This document shows, in pieces, positions 34,145 to 44,095 of a stretch of 64,000 nucleotides of DNA. Position numbers and translations under genes: made by a program. Position 1 is the stretch's first letter. Each line of letters starts with the position of its first letter. The notes beneath the pieces are model-generated. The model was not told the DNA's origin, ran no database searches, and saw only the letters and a list, made by a program, of their open reading frames with translations. The DNA comes from Mangrovimonas spongiae (lineage in GTDB: Bacteria; Bacteroidota; Bacteroidia; Flavobacteriales; Flavobacteriaceae), in contig NZ_RWBG01000002.1 in the NCBI RefSeq assembly GCF_003944795.1, positions 310,001 to 374,000 on the forward strand, in the 5' to 3' direction.

Positions 34145-35098
34145 TTAACGATATAATTTATAGCATGCTTTGTAATGCCAATTTCCTATGGGAAACACTT
34201 GTACAAAACCATACAATACACCCAAATAAGCACACAACAATAATCCTTTAAAAACATGAAACTTAAGGAGTTTAAAAAGGTATTTATAAAACGTCTCTGT
34301 CATTCGGTTTGTAAAAGCCATATATAATGTTTTCAAATATAATATGGTTAGCTTTTTTCTAACATACTCTGGGCTATCTTTTGGCAATTCTGAGTATGTT
34401 ATTAACAAGGCCTCTAAAGCGGAAGCTATTTTTTTGGACGTGTGCTTCTCAGTAATCGAGTTTTGGTGCCTTACTACTTTAAGTAATGACATGTTCAATA
34501 ACACACCTGTTTTTTCATAGGCTCTAAAAAACCGTTGTAAAAATTCATACTCTTGCGATTTAAGTAGTTTTTCGTTTAAAGAAATGCCGAGTAAACATGA
34601 TTTTTTAAATAATAGTGTTGGCAAGTTTGCTGCAAGTATTCTGGTAATATAATCGTAATAAAACCCATGACGTAATACTTGTGGTTCACCTGTTTTTATG
34701 GTACTCGTGATTTCGTTTTGTAAATCGTACAAACACAATGAAAAATTGGCTTGGTGGGTTTGAATATGTTTAAGTTGTCTTTCCAAATAATTAGGATACA
34801 TGACATCATCACTATCAAACCACTGTATATAGTCCCCTTTACTTAGCTTAAATCCATAATTTCGCGCCCCATTGCCGCCTGATAAATGTGTTTCTGGACG
34901 TTTATGGTATTGTATGCGCAAGTCTTTATTTATGTATGTTTTTAAAACGTCTTCGGTATTATCGGTACTGCCATCATCAATCACAAGACATTCCCAGTTG
35001 GTATAGGTTTGTGCCAACACACTATTTAAAGTCTCGCCAATTAAGTGTGTCCGATTGTAGGTTGGGATAATTATAGATACAAGTGGGTGTTTTGGCAT
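34145..35098 (-). CDS. Glycosyltransferase family 2 protein
   Basis: A 317-residue GT-A enzyme: PLVSIIIPTYNRTHLIGETL, ECLVIDDGSTDNTEDVL, the insertion HLSGGNGARNYG and the metal-binding YIQWFDSDDVMYP. The N-terminal 110 residues resemble those of the protein encoded at 39176 (AQTYT-WECLV, DDGSTDNT), so the two are probably paralogues acting on related acceptors. The C-terminus has a hydrophobic stretch (LLLCAYLGVLYGFVQVFP). Confidence 0.88.
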   Translation of the reverse strand: MPKHPLVSIIIPTYNRTHLIGETLNSVLAQTYTNWECLVIDDGSTDNTEDVLKTYINKDLRIQYHKRPETHLSGGNGARNYGFKLSKGDYIQWFDSDDVMYPNYLERQLKHIQTHQANFSLCLYDLQNEITSTIKTGEPQVLRHGFYYDYITRILAANLPTLLFKKSCLLGISLNEKLLKSQEYEFLQRFFRAYEKTGVLLNMSLLKVVRHQNSITEKHTSKKIASALEALLITYSELPKDSPEYVRKKLTILYLKTLYMAFTNRMTETFYKYLFKLLKFHVFKGLLLCAYLGVLYGFVQVFPIGNWHYKACYKLYR

Positions 35099-35324
35099 GC
35101 TTTACAATTAGACCGCTAATATAATGAACCCTTATGAGTTTTTGTTTATTGGTTGCCTGTTTTGTATTATGAATAGTGAGATATGAATCGGTAATAAAAC
35201 TTTATATTAAATAAAGATACTTCGTAATGCTTAGCATGATAAATGAAGAACTAAAGTATATCAAAACGTATTTCCTCAACTCATTTTAGGAGTAACCATT
35301 AATGAAACAATGACTCCTGGCATA

Positions 35325-36311
35325 TTAATTAAACACATGGCTTTTTTTATTAGAATCTGCTTTAAACGCTGTATAAATTTTCAACTCAAAATAATCAAAA
35401 ATAGTTTGAATACGGGTTAACTCCTCCTTAGAGAGTAATTTTAAAAAGTTTGATAATTGCGCTAACGGGTCTTGTTTTAAATTGCCATGATAATTAGAGC
35501 TACTTGCTCGTCTGTAAGGAATGGAATTTAATATAGATGTCGGCACCTTTACTCCCATAGCTTGCAACAACTTCTCAAAAGTAGCTTGTGGGGCTACAAC
35601 TAAATCTTCATAACATACCGTTACCCATAACGTTTTATTAGGGTGGTTAATCACCATCATATTGTTTAAGCACCATAACGCTACTTCTATCTCTAATCGT
35701 GTTTGTAATCCTTTAATAAAAGACGCATGCTCTATATAGCGGTCATTATTTAAACACTCTGGTATGGTATAATAGTCAGCCCCTTTTAAAGGTTCTCGAA
35801 TGCTTTCTAAATCTAAACGATTAAATGTTTTTAACCGAGATAAGGCTACAGCAATAGGGTGTCGTAATAAAAAAACAGGCTTATAGCTTAATTCTGGAAA
35901 TTGCTCTACTATCCAAGGTAAACACATATTGGCGCGAACAAACTTGGTAACCACATGCTTAGAGGTAAACACTTCTTTCCAATACACATAACGTGTCGTC
36001 CATGGCGTGAAACGTTTTAATAACAAAATATTCTCAAATAGCTTTTTATGTTCTAAAGTGGCATTATTCTTAGTAAGATAGGGCCGCCATCCTAAATTCA
36101 TTTCTTTAGGCACAACACCTTTTTCAACATGTAAAGGCTCCCAATTTAAGATAGTTTTTGGCACATGATGCAAAAGCTCCATTAACCAGGTGCTCCCCCC
36201 TCTAGCCTCACTAAAAATGAGTATAGCATTTTGCATACGATAAGGCTTTAAACGCAGGCCATAATGGATAATACATAACTTAAGCGTATTTTTCAAATAT
36301 TTAATAATCAT
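35325..36311 (-). CDS. P-loop sulfotransferase-like protein
   Basis: A 328-residue protein with the phosphosulfate loop FSEARGGSTWLMELLHHVP (from Ser34) and PVFLLRHPIAVALSRLKTFN, where Arg and Ser sit at the usual 3'-phosphate position. This is the carbohydrate sulfotransferase arrangement. The first 25 residues are basic and hydrophobic (KYLKNTLKLCIIHYGLRLKP) and could anchor it weakly to the membrane; the start could also be Met26. It overlaps the downstream end of the GT2 gene by 11 bp. Confidence 0.78.
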   Translation of the reverse strand: MIIKYLKNTLKLCIIHYGLRLKPYRMQNAILIFSEARGGSTWLMELLHHVPKTILNWEPLHVEKGVVPKEMNLGWRPYLTKNNATLEHKKLFENILLLKRFTPWTTRYVYWKEVFTSKHVVTKFVRANMCLPWIVEQFPELSYKPVFLLRHPIAVALSRLKTFNRLDLESIREPLKGADYYTIPECLNNDRYIEHASFIKGLQTRLEIEVALWCLNNMMVINHPNKTLWVTVCYEDLVVAPQATFEKLLQAMGVKVPTSILNSIPYRRASSSNYHGNLKQDPLAQLSNFLKLLSKEELTRIQTIFDYFELKIYTAFKADSNKKSHVFN

Positions 36312-37233
36312 TGGTTGTCTTTACAGTTAAATAATGAGTGTCTGGAATCGTATTTCTAGTTTTACTAACTAAAATGACTTTCCTATGCTTTACTATAACA
36401 CATAATTCCTTTAATAAAAGGGTGCTTCGCTTACAATCTAACTTTATTACAGATGCGACAAACGATTTTAAACGTTTTATAAATAGCTTGTTTATGGAAC
36501 CATAGGTGTTATTTACATCGGCATAACGTTTTTTTAAACGACGCATATACCACGTCCAATAAGTATGGCTTCCCTCTTTATAAACTGGTTTGGGACGATG
36601 CTCTCTATCATGTTTAATAAAACTCGTCGTTATTACTCCTACTTTAAACCCATGGTATAATACCCGTTGGCAATAATTATTATCTTCTCCGTAATGAAAA
36701 AACAGAGGATCAAACCCACCCACCTTTACTAAACAAGATTTAGACACCAACCACCCTGCTGCATTTACAAAAGATATGCTTATTGGCTTTGCTTTTGGAG
36801 TAATATCGGGTAGGTTTTTGGGGAGCCATTCATGATGTTCGTTTATAACGTTATAAAACTGCCTATCGTACATTTTACCATCACCTGTAAGATGAATAGG
36901 ACTTATAACGCCAAACTCTGAGTGTTGTTTTTGTGTCGCGATCAAGGCTTTTAAACTCCCTTTTTCAAGATAAGCGTCTTGATTAAGCAAAAACACCTGC
37001 TTTGCACCGTGGTTTAACGCATAGCTAATCCCTAGATTATTGGCTTGCCCAAAGCCTAAATTAGTGTCTTGCTTTAATAGTATGACGTTTGGAAACTGCT
37101 GTTCTATAAAACCTACCGTACCATCGGTTGACGCATTGTCAACGACCACCACAGGGTAATCGCCACAACTTTCCAAACAACGCTTTATCCAGCGAAGGCC
37201 ATTGTATGTTACTATAATTATTGCTGTTTGCAT
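36301..37233 (-). CDS. Glycosyltransferase family 2 protein (rhamnosyltransferase-like)
   Basis: A 310-residue GT-A enzyme of the WbbL-like type: TAIIIVTYNGLRWIKRCLES, VVDNASTDGTVGFIEQQFP, NLGFGQANNLGISYAL and FLLNQDAYLEKGS. In this subgroup the usual DxD is replaced by NQD, as seen here. Later ALNHGAKQVF and FFHYGEDNNYCQRVLYHGF fit the family. Many members transfer rhamnose, but that is not proven by sequence. Confidence 0.87.
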   Translation of the reverse strand: MQTAIIIVTYNGLRWIKRCLESCGDYPVVVVDNASTDGTVGFIEQQFPNVILLKQDTNLGFGQANNLGISYALNHGAKQVFLLNQDAYLEKGSLKALIATQKQHSEFGVISPIHLTGDGKMYDRQFYNVINEHHEWLPKNLPDITPKAKPISISFVNAAGWLVSKSCLVKVGGFDPLFFHYGEDNNYCQRVLYHGFKVGVITTSFIKHDREHRPKPVYKEGSHTYWTWYMRRLKKRYADVNNTYGSINKLFIKRLKSFVASVIKLDCKRSTLLLKELCVIVKHRKVILVSKTRNTIPDTHYLTVKTTNDY

Positions 37234-37236
37234 AGA

Positions 37237-38046
37237 CTATCGTAATAACACATAGGTTACATAAAAGTAAACTCTTGACATAAAAGCATATTTAAACCGT
37301 TTTAAGCGCCTTTTAAAACTTATTATCGCTTGCTGTTCCAATTGTGTTTGTTCCAATTTAGATAAATTATGAATGCAATGTACAGGTAGTTTTTTTCTCC
37401 ACTTATCATTAACCTTCATAGCGGCCTGCATCCAAATTTTATCTGGATTTCCTTCTGAGAAATGTTCAATTAAAATATCAAATACAACATATAATTTGTG
37501 AGTTTGATTTACTTGCATTGAAAAATCCATGTCGTACCCATGATAACCTTTTAATAGCTTATCATCGAAGCGACATTGTTGCCAAATGCTTTTTTTTGTT
37601 GCTATAAACACGCCATCTAAAGATACGACTTCGGCTTTTAAAGGATTACTGGTATAATTATAATTATCTAATCGTTTTATCCCTTTTATGGTATGTTGGT
37701 TTAAACTATATGCAACATAAGGCTTGTACACAGACCACGTAGATGGTATTTTACTTTTATAAGCACTTCCTGCCAGCCCAACAGCACCAACCTTATTACC
37801 CTTAAAATGGGCTATAATACGTTGCCCCCAATTTAAGGTATTAAACAATATATCTTCATGTACAAAGCATAGGCATTCGTATTGCGCTTGTTCGGCTCCT
37901 TTGTTGTAGGCTTCGCAAATGCCAAATTTGCCAAGGTTTTTCACCGCTATTACCTCATAAGTAATATGCCCAATTGTTTTGGCTATATTGGTTTCTAATT
38001 GTGATAAATAGTCTGGACGATATGTTGATACAATAATAGAAATCAA
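37237..38046 (-). CDS. Glycosyltransferase family 2-like protein
   Basis: A 269-residue single-domain protein with MISIIVSTYRPDYLSQLETN, a short GT-A core and CFVHEDILFNTLNWGQRI, where HED takes the DxD position. The C-terminal half has GYHGYDMDFSMQVNQTHKLY, typical of the Glyco_tranf_2_5 group. It has no membrane anchor apart from a weak C-terminal hydrophobic stretch. It lies 2-3 bp from both neighbours. Confidence 0.82.
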   Translation of the reverse strand: MISIIVSTYRPDYLSQLETNIAKTIGHITYEVIAVKNLGKFGICEAYNKGAEQAQYECLCFVHEDILFNTLNWGQRIIAHFKGNKVGAVGLAGSAYKSKIPSTWSVYKPYVAYSLNQHTIKGIKRLDNYNYTSNPLKAEVVSLDGVFIATKKSIWQQCRFDDKLLKGYHGYDMDFSMQVNQTHKLYVVFDILIEHFSEGNPDKIWMQAAMKVNDKWRKKLPVHCIHNLSKLEQTQLEQQAIISFKRRLKRFKYAFMSRVYFYVTYVLLR

Positions 38047-38048
38047 AA

Positions 38049-39179
38049 CTAATCAAGCATTGCATTAAGGGCTTCTAATAATTTAGGCACCTGATTTTCA
38101 ACTGTAAAACGCTTAAATAAAGCCTTAGCCTCCTCTCCATCAGTGGCACACAGTTCTGGTTGGTCTTTATAATTTGCAACTGCACTTGCCATAGCCTCTA
38201 CATCTAAATACGGTACCACTACACCGCCTCCCCCTTGAAGGATTTCTGCGGTTCCAACAGCACCCTTAAAGCATATTATGGGTTTTCCTAACTGCCCGAG
38301 TTCTATACATACCAACGGAAACGGGTCTTCTCTTGAAGGCATTAAAAACACGTCGAAACTGTTAAAGTAAGGATATGGATTGGCTTGTTCTCCTACAAAA
38401 CGGACTTTATCTTGCAAATTCATTTTAAGGCTATCTGTTTCCAAAATTAACCGTTCGGGTTTTGGCACTTTACCAACCCATACAAAATCAACATCGGCTT
38501 CTGGGTATTGTTTAAAAAAACATCTGGCCACTTGCAAAAACACATCGGCTCCTTTACGCCAATCGACATATCCGGAAGCTCCTACTCTAAACTGTGGTTT
38601 CCTAAGTTTATCTCCATCAGGCTTATCTAAAATTGTATTTGTATTTAAAGTAACGTTTGAAAATTCATATATTACCTCAATTTTTTCAGACGTCACTTTA
38701 TACTCATATACTAATCCCTGTTTTACCAATTTAGAAACAGCTATCACCTTATTTATTTCATGTATATACTTTGAGATATCGGGTAATAATAATTTTATAG
38801 TTACAGGTAATTCGTGTATGTGAACAAATAATTTGGGGATAGACAGCCTTTGTTTAAACAATACACCATAAGGAATTGTTTTTACCGTATTAGCATATAC
38901 CAAATGATAAGACGTTTTACTTAACGTGCTTATAAGTTGGTCTTCAGCTTTTTTTTGTTTTTTAAAAACTTTGGAAAATACGTTTGCCTTGGGTTTACAC
39001 TCAGATAAAACAATATACTTATTAGCTACTGCTTTAAAATCGTTTTGCAGTGATCCTGCTGCCATATCTACAACCGTAATATGGTGTTTTGTATGTTTTT
39101 TTAGCCATTGCAAAAATAATAACAATACTTTTGGTGCTCCAGCACGCTTACTGTTATGTGTTATAAAAAGTATGTTCAA
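38049..39179 (-). CDS. Glycosyltransferase family 4 protein
   Basis: A 376-residue GT-B glycosyltransferase with NILFITHNSKRAGAPKVLL at the N-terminus, GASGYVDWRKGADVFLQVAR, FVGEQANPYPYFNSFDVFLM and EDPFPLVCIELGQLGKPIIC. The second glutamate-bearing motif is a variant (DPFPLVCIE) seen in part of the GT4 family. It overlaps the upstream GT2 gene by 4 bp. Confidence 0.86.
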   Translation of the reverse strand: MNILFITHNSKRAGAPKVLLLFLQWLKKHTKHHITVVDMAAGSLQNDFKAVANKYIVLSECKPKANVFSKVFKKQKKAEDQLISTLSKTSYHLVYANTVKTIPYGVLFKQRLSIPKLFVHIHELPVTIKLLLPDISKYIHEINKVIAVSKLVKQGLVYEYKVTSEKIEVIYEFSNVTLNTNTILDKPDGDKLRKPQFRVGASGYVDWRKGADVFLQVARCFFKQYPEADVDFVWVGKVPKPERLILETDSLKMNLQDKVRFVGEQANPYPYFNSFDVFLMPSREDPFPLVCIELGQLGKPIICFKGAVGTAEILQGGGGVVVPYLDVEAMASAVANYKDQPELCATDGEEAKALFKRFTVENQVPKLLEALNAMLD

Positions 39180-40216
39180 TTCTGTTGTATTTTATACCAA
39201 GTTCGTGTGCTCAAATCATCTATAGCCAAGTGTTTACTAAAATACACTTTTTTACACCAATCCATCACCTTTCTTAAACGATAATATCCGCGACGGTGTT
39301 GTTTTCTATATGTATGTAAATACATACTCCAAAACCAAAGATCTATTTTGGATAGATTAGGGTAAAAACACCAAAAACGTTTCCAAAGTGGGCGAACATT
39401 TATAGTTTTTGGCAGCAAGCTAAGATTAAAATATACCACCTTTGCAAGCTGTTTCTGGTGTAGTTTTGTTAGCCTCTCTGCTTGTGTAAACTGTGTTGCT
39501 AAACGATAAATAGTATCTAACCTATTATAAACCACTTGTGTATCTTGCCATTTATTAATAGCATCTCCATCGTGAAAACGCTGATAACTAAAGGCCTGTA
39601 CGTCTATAAACTTTTTATACTTAGGTTGCAGTAGTAATACCCGTATATGAAACTCCCAGTCTTGCCAACTCATCACACCTTCTGTAAAGTACAAGTTATT
39701 TTTTACAAGAAATTCTCGTTTCCATTGTGGCCCAGAAGTATGCCACACAGGGTTTATACCCATAAAATCGTTTAGATCGGCTGCATTGTGCTTGGTTAAA
39801 TCGTTCCAAACCATGGCGTCGTCTCCAGGGGTTTTAAAGAATCGTTGGGTTTGAAATACCCAAAAATCTAAATCTGGAAACATTTTAACAAAAGCCATTC
39901 TATTACTTAGCGTGTAAGGTAACATCATGTCATCCGAATCGAAAAACCAAATTAAATCGCCTGTAGCTTGATCCAATCCATAATTCCGACAGCTGGACGC
40001 ACCTTTGGGTTTAGTATCTGGGCGATAAAATACTCGTATTCTTGCGTCTTTTGTAGTATACTCTTTAATAACCGTAAGCGTATTATCGGTACTACCATCG
40101 TCTACTACCAAACATTCCCAATGGGTATAAGTTTGTGCTAATATACTATCTAGGGTTTCCCGTACTAAATGCACGCGATTATATAGTGGAATTATTATGG
40201 ATATTAATTTAGTCAA
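39176..40216 (-). CDS. Glycosyltransferase family 2 protein
   Basis: A 346-residue GT-A enzyme: LISIIIPLYNRVHLVRETLD, ECLVVDDGSTDNTLTVI and LIWFFDSDDMMLPYTL. Its first 110 residues closely parallel those of the protein encoded at 34145, and both are followed by unrelated C-terminal halves. The C-terminus here is Arg/Tyr/Trp-rich. It overlaps the acyltransferase gene upstream by 8 bp. Confidence 0.88.
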   Translation of the reverse strand: MTKLISIIIPLYNRVHLVRETLDSILAQTYTHWECLVVDDGSTDNTLTVIKEYTTKDARIRVFYRPDTKPKGASSCRNYGLDQATGDLIWFFDSDDMMLPYTLSNRMAFVKMFPDLDFWVFQTQRFFKTPGDDAMVWNDLTKHNAADLNDFMGINPVWHTSGPQWKREFLVKNNLYFTEGVMSWQDWEFHIRVLLLQPKYKKFIDVQAFSYQRFHDGDAINKWQDTQVVYNRLDTIYRLATQFTQAERLTKLHQKQLAKVVYFNLSLLPKTINVRPLWKRFWCFYPNLSKIDLWFWSMYLHTYRKQHRRGYYRLRKVMDWCKKVYFSKHLAIDDLSTRTWYKIQQN

Positions 40217-41345
40217 CCTGTTTTGATTTTACTCGATCTCTTAAATTCATTATAGGTATCTCAAAATATTTATAAAGAATAAAAGATATTGAAATAGTAA
40301 AAAACCAATATAAAAAATACTTGAGTAATAAATAGACCTTCCAAGACAGTCCTAAATAAGATAAGTTTAACCTTCCCAATATCCAGCCTTGCACTATAGA
40401 TAAATGTACTAAATACATTGAATAAGAAATTAAACTAACAAAAGTTAAGCACTTAAAAATAATCCCTTTACCATTCTTTATAGAGCTTAAAAAAGGTAAT
40501 AAAAACAATGTTGCAATCGACACTATGGTAAGTGAAAATACCGAATAAAAAACAGAATATCCTCCTACACTAAACACACCTATTTTTAGGAAGATAAAAA
40601 TGCTCATTCCTAATCCAAATAGCACAATTTTATATTTATACCAAAATGCCCTATAATAATAATACAAATAAGCTCCAAAAACACCATACATTAAGCTATC
40701 TAACCTAGTAACAACTTGTTTTCTGATTAAAAAATCAAACTCTTTAAAATTTGTAATGGTTAACTCAGAAAACTTTAAATAGCGTATTAAAGTTGATATT
40801 ATAATTAAAAGTATAATGACTATTACTACAACTTGTTTGACTTTTAATTTAGATAATTTTAAAAAGTAAAATATTAAAATTGGTGTTAATAAATAAAACC
40901 ATTCCTCAACACTCAAACTCCAAGCTTCAGGAAAAAAACTTGGATGACTATAAAATAGATTTTGCGAAAAAATATAGTAGTTTAAATAATCGTAAGGATT
41001 AAAACTATCATTATACCATGTTTTAAGGAAAAGTAATACTGTTAAAATAAGAAAATAGTTTGGTAATGTTCTAAACCAACGCCTTATCCAAAAAACAAAT
41101 AGCATTTGTCTGTGTAATGGTTTCTTTTCAAATGCTTTTATTAAAATACCTCCTATTAAAAACCCACTTAACACAAAAAAAATACTAACTCCATCCAATA
41201 TAAAATAATATATTTTTGAAAAAAACCATTCAGGAAGTATTGTATCACTATGAACTAAAACAACAAAAATGATAGCAAAAGCTCGCAAAACATCTAACCC
41301 ATAAATACGACTCTCATTTATTTTTAAAGAGAAAATCTTTTTCAT
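40209..41345 (-). CDS. Acyltransferase 3 family membrane protein
   Basis: A 378-residue integral membrane O-acyltransferase with about ten hydrophobic segments. Signatures are GLDVLRAFAIIFVVLVHSD with the catalytic His, VSIFFVLSGFLIGG and EAWSLSVEEWFYLLTP. The family transfers acetyl or larger acyl groups to sugars of O-antigens and capsules. The gene is visibly more AT-rich than its neighbours, with long runs of Ile, Phe, Tyr and Lys codons, which may indicate separate acquisition. Confidence 0.88.
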   Translation of the reverse strand: MKKIFSLKINESRIYGLDVLRAFAIIFVVLVHSDTILPEWFFSKIYYFILDGVSIFFVLSGFLIGGILIKAFEKKPLHRQMLFVFWIRRWFRTLPNYFLILTVLLFLKTWYNDSFNPYDYLNYYIFSQNLFYSHPSFFPEAWSLSVEEWFYLLTPILIFYFLKLSKLKVKQVVVIVIILLIIISTLIRYLKFSELTITNFKEFDFLIRKQVVTRLDSLMYGVFGAYLYYYYRAFWYKYKIVLFGLGMSIFIFLKIGVFSVGGYSVFYSVFSLTIVSIATLFLLPFLSSIKNGKGIIFKCLTFVSLISYSMYLVHLSIVQGWILGRLNLSYLGLSWKVYLLLKYFLYWFFTISISFILYKYFEIPIMNLRDRVKSKQVD

Positions 41346-41418
41346 ATCCTTTTATTAATTTCAACAAATCTTTTTTAAAAGCTTCTTTATAGTTTTTTAA
41401 CTTTATAATATTAAAACT

Positions 41419-42522
41419 TCACTCTTTACAACTAAACTCTAAGGTTTTTTGAACCACACTAATATGCTTTTCTAAACTAAATTGACTAGCAACAAATTGT
41501 TTTCCTTGCTTACCTAATGTTTCAGCATAATTACTGTTGTTAGCTAAATGTATCATATGTTTAGCCATAGTATCCACATCAAATTCATCGCATAACAAGC
41601 CTGTTTGTTTATGAATAACCACATCAGGAATACCAGCATGCTTAGTAGCTACAACAGGTAATCCTGACAAACTCGCTTCCAAAACAGCGACAGGAGTGCC
41701 TTCGCTATCGCCATTTTCTGCAACTACCGAATGTTGTACAAAAGCGATAGCTTGACTAAAAATTTTACTAATCTCGTCTCGACTTAAAACTCCTAAAAAA
41801 AGCACACTTTGCTCAATATTTAAGGCTTTAACTAAAATTTTACATGAACTCAACAATATCCCGTCACCTACCATGCAAAGCGTGGCTTCTGGATAACTAT
41901 TTAAAACCTGCTTAAAAGCTAAAATAGTTAAATGGGGCGCTTTTTTATTGGTAAAACGCCCTACAGAAACAAATTGTTGATTGTTAAAACTTGGTGTTAT
42001 TGCCTTAAACCCACTATGTGGCCCGCAAGGGGTTACCACTAATTTATCTTCTGGGCAACCTAATGCCATAAGCTGTCGCCTCATAACTTGAGACACGGCA
42101 ATAATTTTTCGGGCTATTTGAAACACCTCTTGATATTGATTACATTGCTCTACCACATCATATACATGTGCATCAAAACCATGAAAATGTACCACAACAG
42201 GTAATTTAGACGCTTTTAACAAGTCGATATGCTTAAAAGCATGATGGCCAAATTCCACAAGAACTACAGAAACGCCTTCTTTAGTAAAACTATCCAACAC
42301 AGGTTGGTACCAAGGTGTATATTGCCTAACTCTTAACTTGTTTTTTAAGCGGTTCAAAACGGTCTTCTTAATAGCCCATAAGCTCTTACTCCCTTCTAAA
42401 AGTATGTGGTGTTTAGCTCCATGATAATGCAATACCTTATCCTTTAAATAGGTTTTATGTGCCTGTATAAAGGTTTCGGAATAGTTTTGCTGATGTGGTG
42501 ATAGTAACGCTATAGTCATCAT
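41419..42522 (-). CDS. Glycosyltransferase family 4 protein
   Basis: A 367-residue GT-B enzyme with MTIALLSPHQQNYSETFIQA, VVHFHGFDAHVYDVVEQCN, FVSVGRFTNKKAPHLTILAF, FLGVLSRDEISKIFSQAIAF and EGTPVAVLEASLSGLPVVAT. Together with the genes at 21019 and 31810 it forms a subgroup with an N-terminal SETF and an HG-D-H/D-V/I acceptor loop. It overlaps the methyltransferase gene by 4 bp. Confidence 0.87.
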   Translation of the reverse strand: MMTIALLSPHQQNYSETFIQAHKTYLKDKVLHYHGAKHHILLEGSKSLWAIKKTVLNRLKNKLRVRQYTPWYQPVLDSFTKEGVSVVLVEFGHHAFKHIDLLKASKLPVVVHFHGFDAHVYDVVEQCNQYQEVFQIARKIIAVSQVMRRQLMALGCPEDKLVVTPCGPHSGFKAITPSFNNQQFVSVGRFTNKKAPHLTILAFKQVLNSYPEATLCMVGDGILLSSCKILVKALNIEQSVLFLGVLSRDEISKIFSQAIAFVQHSVVAENGDSEGTPVAVLEASLSGLPVVATKHAGIPDVVIHKQTGLLCDEFDVDTMAKHMIHLANNSNYAETLGKQGKQFVASQFSLEKHISVVQKTLEFSCKE

Positions 42523-43247
42523 GCCGTCAGTGGTTTATAAGCAACACCTTGAAGTCCAGTAATCATCTGTCCCTCTTTAAACTGCACGTGCTCTGGTTTA
42601 TCGTATGCTATTAAACGTTTAATAATGGGTTTTAACACAGCAGATAACAGCTTTCGTTTATTAGTCCCCATATAGCTACGGCGCACCCATAACCCTAACA
42701 TTTGTGCCATGGCCGCATGCCAACCGCCTGTTGCCTGTAATGTTACATTGGTAAACCCACAATTATTAAGATGACGTTCTAGCGAAAACGGTGTGTACCT
42801 ATATTCGTCATGAGGCACCTCGTGAAGATTCCATAAAAAGGGGACTGTAAAAAAGAAGATACCTCCTGGCTTTAATATGCGATATACTTCATTTAACACA
42901 ACTTCGGGATCTGGGCAATGCTCCAACACCTCTGTTGCCATTGCACAATTAAAACTATTATCTTTAAATGGCATGGTATTACCGTCCCAAATAATATCTG
43001 GTTTTACTTCTTCATCATACTCTAAGGCGGTTTCTATATCTAAGCCTGTGTAATCTTCAACATCACTATGCTTTAAAATATGCTCTTTATAGGGCTTTTG
43101 CCCACAACCTACATCCAAAAGTGTTCCCGATAACTTTGGCAAAACTTCCTCTAAGGCTTTAAAAATAGAGTGCCGGATATAATACCTATCTAATGTTTTA
43201 GTGGTTAAAGGAATTGTTATAAATAAATCATTTGGAAGGGAAGACAT
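42519..43247 (-). CDS. Class I SAM-dependent methyltransferase
   Basis: A 242-residue methyltransferase with motif I GTLLDVGCGQKPYKEHIL (around residue 40), the acidic DYTGLDIETALEYDEE, CAMATEVLEHCPDPEVVL and VYRILKPGGIFFFTVPFLWN. It is similar in type to methyltransferases of O-antigen loci. A role in capping or decorating the glycan is possible. It overlaps the GT4 gene by 4 bp and abuts the GT-A gene upstream without a gap. Confidence 0.85.
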   Translation of the reverse strand: MSSLPNDLFITIPLTTKTLDRYYIRHSIFKALEEVLPKLSGTLLDVGCGQKPYKEHILKHSDVEDYTGLDIETALEYDEEVKPDIIWDGNTMPFKDNSFNCAMATEVLEHCPDPEVVLNEVYRILKPGGIFFFTVPFLWNLHEVPHDEYRYTPFSLERHLNNCGFTNVTLQATGGWHAAMAQMLGLWVRRSYMGTNKRKLLSAVLKPIIKRLIAYDKPEHVQFKEGQMITGLQGVAYKPLTA

Positions 43248-44093
43248 CTAGTTGTAATTAGGATTATGTTGTAATAACTTTGTTTGATAATCTTTTAAAT
43301 ACGACGTTAGCTTAGGGTCAATATTTTCTTGTATTAACTTTATGGTTAAACTTGTAAAATGGATAAAAACAACAGGGTATTTACCATTTATAAGCACTTC
43401 TTTATCAAAAAGTTGTCGCTTGCACTCTATACGATTCCAAGCAGCCACATTACACCCACGATGTTTAAGTACATAAACACCCTCAAAATAAATAGGCATC
43501 AGGTTTAAATAACTTTGATCAACAAAAAAGCCATCACCCTTTGTCATTTTATAAGCACAGGCTTGCAACCACCAATCTAAAATAGGGATTGCTTTTTTAT
43601 TACATCCAAAAAAACCAGCATTATACAAACCGCCATTAAACAACCAATCAAAATTAACAGGGTCTAAATTAGGGTTTTTAGAACGCCAATGTGGTGTAAG
43701 CAATACCCGATGCTTTTTTAAGGCTTGAAATAAAAACTTAGGCGATTTAAAAAAATATATATCCGGATCCACCAAAATAACACGTTCCATCGCTTTGGCT
43801 TTTAATATATATTTTAAAAATAAGGGTTTTAAAGCCCAACGTAACACACTGGCTTTATCATTTTCATAATGTGCTATGGTTTGATAGTCTTTTGGGTAAG
43901 CTGTTTTTAATTCTTGAAGCGAAACAGAGTTAATTCCTTTATAAGATAAGTTTTTAGTCTCATAATCATCAACCACCAAAACATAAAAATAAGTTTTTGC
44001 ATCATGCGCCATCACAGAATCGTATATCGCCTGGGCATAAAAAAAATAATCGGCTGTTATTATTGTGCAGATGGCTTGATTGTTTTTTATCAT
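43248..44093 (-). CDS. GT-A glycosyltransferase with DPD motif (GT8-like)
   Basis: A 281-residue protein with AICTIITADYFFYAQAIYDS at the N-terminus and VILVDPDIYFFKSPKFLFQ, in which DPD would bind the metal and nucleotide sugar. NGGLYNAGFFGCNKKAIPIL follows, then a late conserved VVFIHFTSL. This layout is that of nucleotide-diphospho-sugar transferases of the GT8/GT77-like type. Donor unknown. It lies two bases from the upstream GT2 gene. Confidence 0.8.
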   Translation of the reverse strand: MIKNNQAICTIITADYFFYAQAIYDSVMAHDAKTYFYVLVVDDYETKNLSYKGINSVSLQELKTAYPKDYQTIAHYENDKASVLRWALKPLFLKYILKAKAMERVILVDPDIYFFKSPKFLFQALKKHRVLLTPHWRSKNPNLDPVNFDWLFNGGLYNAGFFGCNKKAIPILDWWLQACAYKMTKGDGFFVDQSYLNLMPIYFEGVYVLKHRGCNVAAWNRIECKRQLFDKEVLINGKYPVVFIHFTSLTIKLIQENIDPKLTSYLKDYQTKLLQHNPNYN

Positions 44094-44095
44094 AA

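Noticed and set aside
35284-35317. AGGAGT/ACTCCT inverted repeat after the sulfotransferase-like gene at 35325
   Set aside because: Six-bp arms with a long loop and no T tract; too weak to call a terminator.
35099-35324. 226-bp gap searched for a gene or promoter
   Set aside because: No open frame of interest; a TATATTAG near 35120 has no TTG at the right distance.
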